Shown here piece after piece: positions 1 through 12,554 of a stretch of DNA of 64,000 bases. Positions within the stretch are counted from its first letter, which is position 1. Every line of letters starts with the position of its first letter. The stretch is from Schistocerca nitens. Lineage: Eukaryota; Arthropoda; Insecta; Orthoptera; Acrididae. Under the pieces are notes generated by a model. That model did no database searches. It saw nothing but the letters and a program-made list of their open reading frames with translations, and was not told the DNA's origin. Position numbers and translations under genes: made by a program. The stretch spans positions 499,984,109-500,048,108 of the forward strand of contig NC_064614.1 in NCBI RefSeq assembly GCF_023898315.1, given 5' to 3'.

Positions 1-847
1 GGACGGTAGGCTGGGAGAGTAACAGGTGCGAGCGAGTACACAGTTCGGTTAAGCGGTTGTTCGGTTGACCGACATTTGGATAATCGATGCACTACTGTAC
101 TACACTTAAATACATACTTACATGGCGTGTTCTTCTTTTTCTGATGCCATTGCCTCTTACAACATTTTTCTCTCAAGGGTGAGTACCGTTTAAAACTCAC
201 TTTCTTACAGTTTTTTATCTGCTCAAAGTAGAGGCCACTCTCCTCGTTCGCCAATGGACTCATTCATTTACAACTTACTACCGCTAGAACAGTACTTTTA
301 GACATGAGAAATGTGCACTATCTTTCTTCATAAACGTCATCTCCCAAACCAATATTTTCCTCATTAACCATTTCTATATTTTTCTATTACTTCTAAATCA
401 TGTGTAGAATTTAAATTATCCTCTAAATTCATCGTTTCAGAGTCCTCTTTAGCATTATACATATTATTTCCCCCTCCAAACTAAAGGTATTATAGCTGAA
501 AAATCATCACAATTAACCACTCAAATTACAAATTCGTCTCCCTTAACCAAAACCTCATTTTGTTTCCGCCAAATGACTAAAAACCTCCTCACAATTAACT
601 ACATTAACATCTCCTGATATCTAATAAGCTTCAGTGCTTAAAACTTCCGTCTATTCACTATAAAAACCAGAACCAATAACTTCATCAGCATCCATTAATA
701 CACCACACAAACCGCTGCCCACATTGCACCATGTCAGATTCACAGTGCACTCAAATCCGCCACACATGGATCTGACTCTGTCTTCATTACATTTTCTCTC
801 CTCTCAGACTTCCTTGCCACTTTACATTTTGACCGCTGTCTAACAGG
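1..847. other. AT-rich unassigned left flank
   Basis: No feature is assigned with confidence. The minus strand is partly open and continues, after stops, the frame at 848-1373. At its far end a short minus-strand frame starts with ATG at 150-148 and runs into a good donor-like GTAAGT near 122, which could be a first exon or chance. The first 60 bases are more GC-rich than the rest. The stretch may be the decayed remainder of the same coding element as 848-1686. Confidence 0.3.
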
Positions 848-1373
848 TTATTTCTTCAATGTCCATTCATACTTCATGTTTCCATCAAGAGCCATTGGTT
901 CACTTCTTTCAGTAGAAATAAATGCACACATTACTTCCTCAGAGTTATCTAAATCTGTAGCATCAACCTTCGCAATTTCAGCACCTAAAACATCACTTTT
1001 ACCTCCTATTAACAATAAATCACCCACTTCCACTGACACATAATGGAATTCATCAGCAGCTGGCAAGACTGCCACTATGCCACCATCAGAAATATCTTCA
1101 CATATTTCCACTGATGCACCAGAAAATTCATTTCCATCGGATGAGACTATCACTACACGACCTTTGCAGATACCTTCATCAACTTCTACCAATACAAAAT
1201 CATTTATATTACTTTCCTCTTCATTATCACAATTGTTTCTAGTGATTAGTGCCTCATCAGAATTCATCATACATCCCATGCCCAACAAATTCAAATCCAC
1301 AGCAGTCCTTCTTCTGATTACAGAATTTTCCATCAAACATACATTAAGTTCATCTGTCACTTCCCTTTCACAT
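848..1373 (-). pseudogene. unrecognised acidic reading frame, cut by a SINE
   Basis: An open frame of about 170 codons reads on the minus strand from the SINE edge to a stop near 848. The predicted protein is acidic and low in Cys and Trp, rich in Val, Asp, Glu and Ser, and shows no motif I recognise. Its upstream end is interrupted by the SINE at 1374-1555. Beyond the SINE another open minus-strand stretch (1556-1686) could be its 5' part. After the stop the same strand stays fairly open for another 35 codons. It could be a gag-like gene of a retroelement or a decayed host gene. Confidence 0.3.
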
Positions 1374-1555
1374 GGCCGGCCGGTTCTAGGCGCTATAGTC
1401 TGGATCCGTGAGACGGCTACGGTCGCAGGTTCGAATCCTGCCTCGGGCATGGATTTGTGTGATGTTCTTAGGTTAGTTAGGTTTAAGTAGTTCTAAGGTC
1501 TAGGGGACTGATGACCTCAGATGTTAAGTCCCATAGTGCTCGGAGCCCCCCCCCC
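1374..1555 (+). mobile_element. tRNA-derived SINE, copy 1
   Basis: The unit begins with a tRNA-like head containing a good B box (GGTTCGAATCC at 1428-1438) and continues into the conserved body with TTAGGTTAGTTAGGTTTAAG and the block around GGGGACTGATGACC. It ends after a short run of C without the usual tail. The same body recurs inverted at 2950-3149 and directly at 50140-50357, so it is a dispersed family. It is a relic of a Pol III-transcribed element, not a tRNA gene, because the head continues into a non-tRNA body. I saw no clear target-site duplication. Confidence 0.85.
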
Positions 1556-1686
1556 TTGTCCAGATCCTCTTTCAACTTATTGCAACCAGCCTTGAAGGTA
1601 TTGTCCACACATCTATCCCATTTAAATAAATAACAAAACACAAGAAATACATACCATACCAAGTATACATTATCAGATTGTGACAT
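1556..1686 (-). pseudogene. open frame upstream of the SINE, possible 5' part
   Basis: A minus-strand frame starts at an ATG near 1686 and stays open to the SINE edge (about 44 codons). It has a hydrophobic N-terminal stretch followed by a charged stretch with two Cys. If the SINE were removed it might continue into the frame at 848-1373, but the boundaries are too vague to fix the phase. No family is recognised. Confidence 0.2.
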
Positions 1687-1965
1687 CGATATACGATTGC
1701 CTCACATATTCTCGTAAATAAATGTTGGAGAAAAAAATGAAAAATTTACATTGTAAAAGAACAATTACCCTTGCCAGCATAGGATGGGAACAGAGAGGAC
1801 AATTACTTTATTTAAAGGAAATTAAGATGGTAGAGACCTGTATGTAATCATCCAAACTTGAGTTACCTGGTAGCAGGCTGGGAAGACGCTGTCTCAGTCA
1901 CTTGTCGTCATACCAGCTGCTGCTGTCTTGAACATATGTATGTGTAACCAATGGCTGGTATGACA

Positions 1966-2090
1966 ATTTGTCAATTTCTAGAATCTTAACAATTTGCCAA
2001 TTTTATGGCTATTTTTATGACTTAACCTGCAAATTTGCCAATTTTTACAGTGAATACGACCAATTTCTGGATTTGGTGTCACTGAACTGA
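1966..2090. repeat. CAATTT-rich internally repetitive segment, copy 1
   Basis: The segment is built from repeated phrases of the type CAATTTGCCAATTTTATGG, CAATTTCTGG and TTTGGTGT. The same phrases recur at about 10246-10392. It is probably part of a low-complexity tandem family or an old dispersed repeat. The rest of 1690-2350 is AT-rich and unassigned, with loosely repeated TTTTGCAGA-like phrases. Confidence 0.45.
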
Positions 2091-2359
2091 TATTTCCCGC
2101 CATTTTGTAGAATCTGAAATGTAAAAAAATGGCCATAAGAACAAAACTTAGAAGCAGTCTCGCCCTTTGTAATGAATTTTTTAGAGTCTTCTGCCTTACT
2201 GAATTTATTTTTCACTGTTCTGCAGAATATCCCATGATGTCATTAATTTATACACATCGCGATGCCAATGTAACTTACGTTAATAATTAGCACAAATTTT
2301 TGCAGATTATGTCATGAAATTATTAAATTATACTCACTGTAATGTGAAATTATCACCCA

Positions 2360-4190
2360 TTAACATTTACTACCATTTTTTGCAAAATATGTAGTGTTTT
2401 TGTTAGTGTGGTCTTCAGTCCAAAATCTTTTTAATGCCGCTTTCCATGCTACTCTATAATATGCAAGCCTTTTCATCTTTACAGAACTACAGCAACCTAC
2501 GTCCTTTCGAATGTGATTACTGTACTCATCCCTTGGTCTCCCTCTAAGAAATTTGTCCCACACATTTCCCTTCAGTAATAAACTGATGATTCCTTGATGT
2601 CTCAGAATGTGTTCTATCAACCGGTCCACTGTTTTAGTCAAGTTGTACCACAAATGTCTTTTCTCCCTGGTTCTGTTCAGCACCTTTTCATTAATATGAT
2701 TTACACTTCTGATCTTCAACATTCTTCTATAGCATCACATTTCGAAGGCTTCTATTCTCTTCTTGTCTAGACTATTCATTGTCCATATTTCACTTCTGTA
2801 CGTCGTTATACTCCAGAGAAATACCTTCAGACAAATACCTTCAGACTAGAGTTCCTAACGATTAAGTCTATATTTGACATTAACAAATTTCTCTTCTTCA
2901 GAAACGATTTCTTGCCATTGCCAGGCTACATTTCATATTCTCTGTTTCAAAAAATAGTTCAAATGGCTCTGAGCACTATGGGACTTAACTTCTGAAGTCA
3001 TCAGTCCCCTAGAACTTAGAACTACTTAAACCTGACTAACCTCATGGCATCACACACATCCATGCCCAAGGCAGGATTCTAACCTGCGACTGTAGCGGTC
3101 CTGCGGTTCCAGACTATAGCGCCCAGCACTGCTCACCCACCCCGGCCAGCTCTGTTTCAGCTGTCATCAGTTATTTTGCATCACAAATATCAGAACTCAT
3201 CTGTTGCTTTCAGGGTCTCGTTTCCTAATCTAAATTCCTAAATTAATTCGACTACAGTCCATTATTCTTGTTTTCTTTTTTTGATATTCATCTTATATCC
3301 TCCTTTCAAGACACTGTCCATTCCATTTAGCTGCCCTGCCAAGGCCTTTGGTGTCTCTGACGGAATTACATGTCATTGGCAAACCTCAAAGCTTTTCTTT
3401 ATTCATCCTGAAGTTTAATTCCTATTCCAAAGTTTTCTTTGCTTTCCTTTACTACTAACTCAATGTACAGATTGAATGACATGGGGGATTGTCTACAACC
3501 CTGTTTCACTTTCTTCTTAACCACTGTTTTCCTTTCATGCCTCTTGCCTCATATAACTGCTGTTTTGTTTCTGTACACATTGTAAATAGCCTTTTGCTCC
3601 CAGTATTTTACCCATGCTAAATACAGAATTTCAATGCGAATATTCCAATCAACATTGACAAAAGCTTCCTCCAAGTCTACAAATACCATAACAAAGGTTT
3701 GCCTTTCCTTAAGCTGTCTTCTAAGAAAGTAGTAGGTCAGTTCTGGCTTATGTGTTCATACATTTCTTCAGAATCCAAACTGATCTTCCCCGAGGTCAGC
3801 TTCCACCAGTTTTTCTCTAAAATCCAAACTTATCTTACCTGAGTTTAGCTTCTACCAGTTTTTCCATTCTTCTGTAAAGAATTACTGTTAGTATTTTGCA
3901 GCTATGACTTAGGTAGGCAATTTTTACATTTGTCAACAACAAATTTCTTTGGAATCGGAATTATTACATTCTTCTCTAAGTCTGAGAGTAGTTCCCTTGT
4001 CTCATATATCTTGCACATCTAATGGAAGAGTTATGTCATGGCTGGCTCTCCCAAGGCTTTCACTGTTTCTGAAGGAATATTGTCTGCTCCGGGGGCCTTG
4101 TTTCAACTTATGTCGTTCAGTGCTCCATCAATTTCCCAGCTTAACTTCATCTACATAATCTTCCATTCCTATAATATTGTCCCAGAAGAA
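2360..4190 (-). mobile_element. decayed LINE, reverse-transcriptase and C-terminal part
   Basis: Read on the minus strand, this is a badly mutated non-LTR reverse transcriptase. Near 3690-3650 it gives a phrase like FVDLEEAF, matching the FADLxKAFD block of LINE RTs. Near 3500-3440 lies a GCRQSPMSFNLYIE phrase matching GCPLSPxLFNLYIE. Near 3390 is LLRFANDM, in place of the catalytic F/YADD box. At 2722-2400 an open frame of about 105 codons carries the RGRPRDEYSNHIRKDVG block typical of LINE C-termini. Stops and frameshifts abound and one catalytic Asp is already Asn. A SINE (2950-3149) is nested inside. Confidence 0.75.
2950..3149 (-). mobile_element. tRNA-derived SINE, copy 2, with 10-bp TSD
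   Basis: This is a reverse-oriented copy of the family at 1374-1555. The A-rich 3' end faces left, the body with the GGGGACTGATGACTTC block follows, and the degenerate tRNA-like head lies at the right end. It is flanked by the direct repeat CTCTGTTTCA (2940-2949 and 3150-3159), a target-site duplication. It sits inside the LINE at 2360-4190, so it is the younger insertion. Confidence 0.88.
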
Positions 4191-4191
4191 G

Positions 4192-4267
4192 CTGAGTAGC
4201 ACTGTGGTGTAGTGGTTATGATACTAAACTGTTGCATGGATGTTCATGAGCTTAAAACCCACCTGGA
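4192..4267 (+). mobile_element. possible tRNA-like SINE head next to an LTR
   Basis: The segment contains a TGGTGTAGTGGTTATGATAC phrase that resembles a tRNA A box, and a GAGCTTAAAACCC phrase that could be a decayed B box. It stops at the Gypsy LTR. No tail or TSD is visible, so this is only a suggestion. Confidence 0.35.
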
Positions 4268-4496
4268 CTGTACAATTTCAATTTCTATACTCGGTTCGAG
4301 AACATTCTAGAAGTATTCACAAATGTCAAGAATCATTGTACTGGAGTGTTCTGTAGCTGTATATATACTTTATGTGTTCTGGCCGGTTGCAGTTTGCTCT
4401 GCACTCTTGTATGTGCAAGTGCTGAATAAACCTTCGTTAAGTGAAGTTAGTGTTCGTTATTCATCTAATTGCACCTTCTCCTATGTGATGTTATTA
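4268..4496 (+). repeat. 5' LTR of deleted Gypsy element (start approximate)
   Basis: The part from 4381 to 4490 is repeated at 6629-6737, downstream of the gag and protease relics, which identifies it as an LTR. It contains a TATATATAC box near 4360 and an AATAAA polyadenylation signal near 4425. The LTR is followed at about 4497 by TGGTGGAGGCGCTG, a plausible primer binding site. The left boundary cannot be fixed because the 3' copy is truncated. Confidence 0.65.
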
Positions 4497-4659
4497 TGGT
4501 GGAGGCGCTGAGTATTTGAACTTGTGATAGCGCACATTATCGACGCACAGTGGCTCCCAAGAGGCCACGACAGAGCCGCCATTTACATGGCGAGAAAACC
4601 GAGTTCGGGCCATATTCAACAGATCGCAATCTATCGGAGACAGAAAAATAAGAGGACGT

Positions 4660-5757
4660 TAAGATGACAGTGACTGTGTGCCAGCACATGAGACATCCTT
4701 CTGGGTTTTCCGGTGACGATGGCCAGTGTCCAATCAAGTGACTGAAGGTATATGAGCGTATAGCCAGATTTAACAAATGGGGTGACACTGTGTGTTTGGC
4801 TAAGGTATTTTTCTACTTGGAGGGCACTGCCAAGCAATGGCTTGAGAACAACGAGGAGAAATTCACGAGCTGGGAAGTATTCCAGGCAGAACTGCCCAAG
4901 TATTTCCGCGACACACAAAGACAGATGTGCAAGGCTAAAGATAAAGTGCACGGCACAGCTCCAAGGGAAACTACAGCATCATACATTCAAGACGTCTTGG
5001 AGCTGTGTAAAATAGTGGATCCTAGAATGAAGGAGGAAGATAATGTTGCACATCTCATGAAGGGTGTTGCTGAGGACATGTATCAAGTCCTACTCCTGAA
5101 GGTGATGTCGATAGCAGACACCTTCATAAAATGGTGTCAGTATATCGAGACAATGCACCAAAAAAGAACTACACGCAAGAAGTTTGAACGGCTTCCAAAC
5201 GTCGTATCGATGTCTGTGATGGAGGAAGCAAATGATTTCACAGTGTTCTTCGTCAGATAGTGAAAGAGGAAGTTCAGAAGGCACTTGGGTTGCACAGCGA
5301 GCAAAAAACCTAGACGCTTCAAGAGGTCATAAGGGAGAAAGTGGAACAGACATTGAACCCAAACTCTCGTCCTTCATGTCCCTTTAAAACGGTGAAAAAG
5401 TCAAGACCCAGGCGGAGGTACGTTCTACAATGTCGCATGAGGAACCTGTTTGGACAACAAGGAAGACAGACGTCTGGAGGACCCAGGATAACCAACCAGT
5501 ATGTTTCCACTGTGGACGACCGGGTCATGTGGTGCGCTATTGTCGAGAAAGGCGGCGGATATTCGATGACACCCGCGCCAGAAGACAGCAGACCGATCTT
5601 AGCCGACACCAACTCCAGAACGACAAAGATGAACAAGAAGATCTTGGTGCAGGACGAAGTAGGTCACCATCGCCGCAAGCTAGCCGCTGGAGAGGACGCT
5701 CCCAACATGCCTATCAAGGTCTCCATCGCCGTTAAGAAGCTCCAGCTGGTCACCTAG
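4660..5757 (+). pseudogene. Gypsy gag relic with one zinc knuckle
   Basis: The frame at 4790-5260 (about 156 codons) has the retrotransposon gag capsid signature: an AxxFFYLEGxAxxW block, then an F-x-x-W-x-x-F-x-x-E block, followed by helices of charged residues. After a frameshift, 5430-5735 encodes a CCHC zinc knuckle, C-x2-C-x4-H-x4-C, near 5500-5540, followed by an Arg-rich tail. Gag packages the element RNA in a cytoplasmic particle. No continuous frame joins capsid, nucleocapsid and protease, so the element is defective. Confidence 0.8.
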
Positions 5758-5847
5758 TCGACGCAACCTGGAAAACAAAAGGGTACGACCTTCCTTGGAG
5801 GTGAGGCCACCGAAGAGAAAAATCCTCCGCTGTCGATCACTACAAAA

Positions 5848-6190
5848 ATGATACAAAACTACGTCGATATACTCATGGATGGTCGACCAGCCCAAGCTCT
5901 TGTGGACTCTGGAGCATCATATTCAGTCATTTCGGAGAAGTACCGTCGCCAGTTGCAGAAAACCGTATTCTTCACAGCAAAACATCTCTGCTGAAGGTCG
6001 CTAAATAGGAAGTAGGTAAAACGTACTGGAAGATGTGTCAGTCGTGTGTATATAAGTGGCCAAACGCAGCCCTTAGAAGTCATCGTCTTACAAGAGTGTA
6101 GTCATAACGTCATTCTCGGATGGGACTTTTTGAAAGAATCTCAGGCAATTACAGACTGTGAGCGCTCGAAGAATATGCTAGACGTGATGT
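5848..6190 (+). pseudogene. Gypsy aspartic protease relic
   Basis: The translation contains LVDSGASYSVIS at about 5900-5935, the active-site loop of retropepsins, with the catalytic Asp intact. A second hallmark, VILGWDFL, lies near 6108-6132 and matches the ILGxDFL motif at the protease C-terminus. Frame breaks lie between the two, near 5990-6060. It follows gag in the usual Gypsy order. Confidence 0.8.
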
Positions 6191-6628
6191 GACATGTGGA
6201 CAGGAAGATGCGCATCCGAGTGTGTGGAGACTAAGTGTGCTGGGTGAAGTGATCATTCCTGCATTCAGCGCTAGAAAGGTAACTGTAATGCATCATGCCA
6301 TGCATCAACTCATGGATCTTGTAGTGGAATGTAAGAGAAGCATACCGCTGTAGAATAACTTGGTCATCCCAGCCTCTGTCGTCTCGTTTAAGAATGGATT
6401 CAGTGAATTGTGGATAGTTAACTGTCACCGAGAACTGCAGACCCTGCCAAGACGCAAATGCATAGCAAACTTTGAGCCGTTAATTGAAGAACAGCTGAGC
6501 GTCATAGTAACCTTCCATGCCGAGTCTGTAGGCGAAATTACTGCTACCACTACGTGACAAGATCTTCTAGCTCGAATATCACCAGATCTCACTAAGGAAC
6601 AACAGAAGAAGCTGCTTGCCATTATTCA
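6191..6628 (+). pseudogene. start of pol, truncated before the RT domain
   Basis: The stretch continues the pol region after the protease and ends with a phrase like LTKEQQKKLLAIIQ, typical of the linker just before a Gypsy reverse transcriptase. The sequence then passes directly into LTR sequence at 6629. The reverse transcriptase, RNase H and integrase are missing, which points to one internal deletion. Confidence 0.7.
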
Positions 6629-6740
6629 GGCCGGAGGCAGTTTGCTCCGCGCTCTTGTTTGTGCAAGTCCAGAATAAACCTTTGTTAAGGGAAGTTAGTG
6701 TTCGTCATTCATCTAATTACACCTTCGTCTATGTGACAAT
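6629..6740 (+). repeat. partial 3' LTR of the deleted Gypsy element
   Basis: About 108 bases match the 5' LTR segment at 4381-4490 with roughly ten visible substitutions, including the AATAAA signal. The left part of the LTR is absent because the pol deletion ends inside it. The right end abuts the TA run that is the target of the next transposon. Confidence 0.75.
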
Positions 6741-6749
6741 ATATATATA

Positions 6750-8633
6750 CAGAGGGGTCCATTGATAGTGACCAGCCCAAATATCTCACGAAATACGCAT
6801 AAAAAGAAAAAACTACAAAGTACAAAACTCGTCTAGCTTGAAGGGGGAAACCAGATGGTGCTATGGTTGGCCCGCTAGATAGCGCTGCTATAGGTCAAAC
6901 GGATATCAACTCCGTTTTTGTAAATAGGAACCCTCATTTTTTATTACATATTCGTGTAGTATGTAAAGAAATATGAATGTTTTAGTTGGACAACTTTTTT
7001 CGCTTTGTGATAGGCCGCGCTGTAATAGTTGCAAACGTATAAGTACGTGGCATTCCGCCAGTGCGGACGGTATTTGCTTCGTGATACATTACCCGTGTTA
7101 AAATGGACCATTTACCAATTGCGGAAAAGGTCGGTATCGTGTTGATATATGGCTATTGTGATCAAAATGTCCAACGGGCGTATCCTATGTATGCTGTTCG
7201 GTATCCTGGACGACATCATCCAAGTGTCCGGACCGTTCGCCGGATAGTTACGTTACTTAAGGAAACAGAGAGTGTTCAGCCACATGTGAAACGTCAATCA
7301 CGACCTGCAAACAAATGATGATACCCAAGTAGGTGTTTTAGCTGCTGTCGTGGCTAATCCGCACATCAGTAGCAGACAAATTGCGCGAGAATCGGGAATC
7401 TCAAAAACATCGCTGCTGATAATACTACATCAACATCGATTGCACCCGTACCATATTTCTATGCACCAGGAACTACATGGCGACCACTTTGAACATCGTG
7501 TATAGTTCTGCCACTGGGCAAAAGAGAAATTACAGGACGACAGATTTTTTGCACGCGTTCTATTTAGCAACGAAGCGTCATTCACCAACAGCGGTAACGT
7601 AAACGGGCATAATATGCACTATTGGGCAACGGAAAATCCACGATGGCTGCGAGAAGTGGAACATCAGCGACCTTGGTGGGTTAATGTATGGTGCGGCATT
7701 ATGGGAGGAAGGACAATTGGCCTCCATTTTGTCGATGGCAATCTAAATGGTGCAATGTATGCTGATTTCCTACGTAGTGTTCTACCGATGTTACTACAAG
7801 ATATTTCACTGCATGACCGAATGACGATGTACTTTCAACATGATGGATTGCCGGCACATAGCTCGCATGCGGTTGAAGCGGCATTGAATAGCATATTTCA
7901 TGACAGGTGGATTGGTCGTCGAAGCACCATACCATGGCCCGCACGTTCACCGAATCTGACGTCCCCGGATTTCTTTCTGTGGGGAAAGTTGAAGGATATT
8001 TGCTATCGTGATCCACCGACAACGCCTGAGAACGAGTCAGCCCATTGTCAATGCATGTGCGGACATTACGGAAGGCGAACTACATGCTGTTGAGAGGAAT
8101 GTCGTTACACGTATTGCCAAGTGCGTTGAGGTTAAAGGACATCACTTTGAGCATTTATTGCATTAATGTGGTATTTACAGGTAATCACGCTGTAACAGCA
8201 TGCGTTCTCAGAAATGATAAGTTCACAAAGGTACATGTATCACGTTGGAACAACCGAAATAAAATGTTCAAATGTACCTACGTTCTGTATTTTAATTTAA
8301 AAAACCTACCTGTTACCACCTGTTCGTCTAAAATTGTGAGCCATACGTTTGTACCTATTACAGCGCCATCTGTCACAAAGCAAAAAGAGTGGTCCAACTA
8401 AAACTTTCATAGTTCTTTACGTACTACACGAATATGTAATAAAAAATGAGGGTTCCTATTTAAAAAAAACGAAGTTGATATCCGTTTGACCTATGGCAGC
8501 GCCATCTAGCAGGCCAACCATAGCGCCATCTGGTTTCCACTTCAAGCTAGACAAGTTTCGTTCTTTGTAGTTTTTTCGTTTGACGTTTATTTGGTGATAT
8601 ATTTGGCCCGCTCACGATCAATGGACCACCCTG
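6750..8633 (+). mobile_element. IS630/Tc1/mariner-superfamily element with long TIRs
   Basis: A 1.88 kb DNA transposon lies between TA dinucleotides (6748-6749 and 8634-8635). Its ends are inverted repeats of about 240 bp: the left end begins CAGAGGGGTCCATTGAT and the right end, read on the minus strand, begins CAGGGTGGTCCATTGAT. Near-identity continues past TTTTTTATTACATATTCGTG. The interior carries a broken transposase (7103-8165). Both TIRs are well preserved, so an external transposase could in principle have moved it. Confidence 0.88.
7103..8165 (+). pseudogene. DDE transposase pseudogene of the long-TIR element
   Basis: Residues 1-70 form an N-terminal helix-turn-helix region resembling the DUF4817 domain (EKVGIVLIYGYCDQN block), ending at a stop near 7316. 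A second helix-turn-helix (HISSRQIARESGISK) follows in another frame. The DDE core at about 7550-8010 has FSNEASFTN where FSDEA is expected, so the first catalytic Asp is Asn. It also has FQHDGLPAH and SPDFFLWG, which keep the second and third Asp. A further frameshift near 8035 precedes the C-terminal GHHFEHLL signature at about 8140-8160. At least two frameshifts and an in-frame stop near 7502 make it a pseudogene. Confidence 0.85.
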
Positions 8634-8643
8634 TATATATATA

Positions 8644-10238
<1,595 letters not shown>

Positions 10239-10245
10239 GTTGGCA

Positions 10246-10392
10246 TTTGTATCTATCAATTTGACAATTTTTATGGGCAATTTTACAATTTCTGGGTTTG
10301 GTGTTCTACCAGTTTGCCAGTTGTATGGTCAGTTTCATGATGTATCCTGTCAATTTTCCAATTTTACAGCTAATTTTACCAATTTCTGGTAG
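10246..10392. repeat. CAATTT-rich internally repetitive segment, copy 2
   Basis: Phrases CAATTTT, CCAATTTTACAGC, CAATTTCTGGGTTTGGTGT and CAGTTTGCCAGTTGTATGG recur, as at 1966-2090. It looks like a degenerate tandem array or a shared dispersed repeat. Nothing recognisable is visible from 10393 to about 10810. Confidence 0.45.
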
Positions 10393-10814
10393 AATAGCAC
10401 ACAGCCACACACAAGTTACCTAGAAATTTTTAAGTTATTTTTTGTGGTGTATTACAGGCTGCAATAATTTCTCATCAGCCTGTGGCCCTTACCTGGTTGT
10501 ATCCATCACATACCAATAATGCAGCAGTAGGACTCTGTTTATAGTGTATCTAGCATTAACATCTTAATAGTAGAGTCCTTTACTTTGGTATATTTATCAG
10601 TTAAATTTGGGAGGATATAAATGCATTTCATGGAACCTACAAATGTAAATACTTTCTAAATTTATCCTCTTAAAATTCTATTACATCATTCAACAAATAT
10701 CTTCACATTTGAAGAAGCAGAATAATGACAAATTCATTCTCTTCGTTAAAGCTCTACCACTTTAAAAAGAAAGGAAAAGAAAGAAACACAATCAGATATT
10801 TAAGAGAACACAAT

Positions 10815-11014
10815 AGTTGACCGACTGCCATGTCATCTTTGGTCATTCATCATCAGATGTGGTACACAGGGGCCTTGGGGTCAGCACACAGCACTACAGT
10901 CGTTGTTGTTGATTTAACCTATGAGCCACTATCAACTAGCAGCTCATTTGGCATGATGAGGCTGAGTACACCCTCGCCAGTCTTTTGACCAAGGAAAAAC
11001 CCTGGCAATACCAG
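10815..11014 (-). mobile_element. SINE relic, minus orientation
   Basis: On the minus strand the segment starts with a head containing CCCTGGTATTGCCAGGG and passes into a body with GGGTGTACTCAGCCTCATCA and GATGACATGGCAGTCGGTC. The body resembles that of the 5S-derived SINE at 44335-44667. The head looks more tRNA-like than 5S-like, so the two families may share a body. It abuts a TA run on its head side. Confidence 0.5.

Positions 11015-11018
<4 letters not shown>

Positions 11019-11060
<42 letters not shown>
11019..11060. repeat. (TA)n microsatellite
   Basis: A perfect TA run of 42 bases. Confidence 0.97.
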
Positions 11061-11061
<1 letters not shown>

Positions 11062-12197
11062 CCCCTCACCACCAACCTTAAAAACACGTTAGCATATCCA
11101 CACACTGGAGTTGGAACCACTACTTACGTTACTTCCAAGATGAAGGCAAGTTAAATTATTCATACAGGAGTTGTGCAGTTTTTAGCCAAAGAGCTTATAG
11201 TGACATTGAGGTAGATGAAACTGACTCTCAGTTGTTGGATATCGAAATGAGCATCTTATAGAAATCATTTGGGAACAAGAAATAGGCTAATAAGTTGTTT
11301 TCTTAAGAGGAGACGTTTCATTCGAAAATTATTTTTGAATGAGTAAAATCAATTTTGCAATCTTTTTGAGCCATATTTCTGGCTCTGTACAAACATTTAC
11401 TACACATGTGTGAGATGCTGTGCCAGCTTGTATTAAATTACTGGTAATGCTGTAATATATGGGAACTGGAGTTATTGCAATAGAAGTGTAGCATTCCAAA
11501 GAACACTAATTCTAAATTTTTATGTTATCTACAATATACTGGAGGTACACTAAAAACTAAGGTTTTTGTTTTGCCATGAAGGTGTATTTGGTCCATGACG
11601 AACTGTGGGATATTGTTGAAATGAGACAGTTCTTGGAAGAAGAGAGACAAAAAGGAGCATTTCCTAATTATGCATTTCGTTGACTAGATGACTTATTCCC
11701 ATGAGAAAGAGAAACATAGATGGCAGCAGAAGCTTGGATGGGTGTGAATAAGGCATTTGAAGACTCAGGACTCAACACATAGAGTGAACTTACTTATATC
11801 ACTAATGACTATCAAATTAGATAAATACAAGTCAGTAGACGACTAACTGTGTCGATAATAATTTCCGCATTGAAGTTAAATGAAATGAAGTTTGTGAATG
11901 AAGAGTGGATAGGAACTTTACTTCTGGCTGGATTACCTGATCATTATCAGCCTATGATCATGCCAGTTTAAAACAGTGGCATACGTATCACGGGAGGTTC
12001 TATCAAACTGAAACTGCTACAAGACATCAAACACAAAGATGCAAATGGAAATGAAGCATCTGTTCTATATACAAATAAGAAGAGGGCTACAAAACGTATT
12101 ATTAAATGCTACAAGTGCAATAAACCGAATCATATTGCTAATTAAACTTTTAGACAACATAGTTATATGGAGATAAACAGCAATTAATTTACTTATA

Positions 12198-12421
12198 ATC
12201 AATTATTCAGAATGACAGTCACAATCGCATTATTTATTTTGCTGCCAACCAGTTTCAACCTGGGATGGGGTTGATAGTTACCAACCATGCACAGACAGGG
12301 TGACGACTCCAGCAAGTGACCAAATGGTGTAAATTGCCCTGAAGATGACGCCATCGCGGGTTGAAACCAGTTGGCGCCAAAATAAATAATGCGATTGTGA
12401 CTGTCATTTTTAATAATTGAT
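12198..12421. mobile_element. MITE with about 65-bp inverted ends
   Basis: The left end ATCAATTATT, then GACAGTCACAATCGCATTAT, pairs with the right end, which on the minus strand reads ATCAATTATT, then GACAGTCACAATCGCATTAT. Identity continues through GCCAAC and GGTTTCAACC. The 224-bp element has no coding capacity. It interrupts the Copia relic just downstream of the gag zinc knuckle, so it arrived later. A foldback SINE is an alternative reading. Confidence 0.8.
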
Positions 12422-12554
12422 ATTGCTAAATATTGTTCTAGCAAGGACAAAAAAGGAAGAAGCTCGTTGAAAAATAACAACGACGGATATGTATTTAGGA
12501 AACAGACATTAAAGGAAAGCTTTTCTTGCTGTTGATGGTAAACAGTATCACGAA

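Noticed and set aside
1400-1450. tRNA gene with a good B box
   Set aside because: The tRNA-like part continues into the SINE body and cannot form a full cloverleaf; the same holds at 50150-50215.
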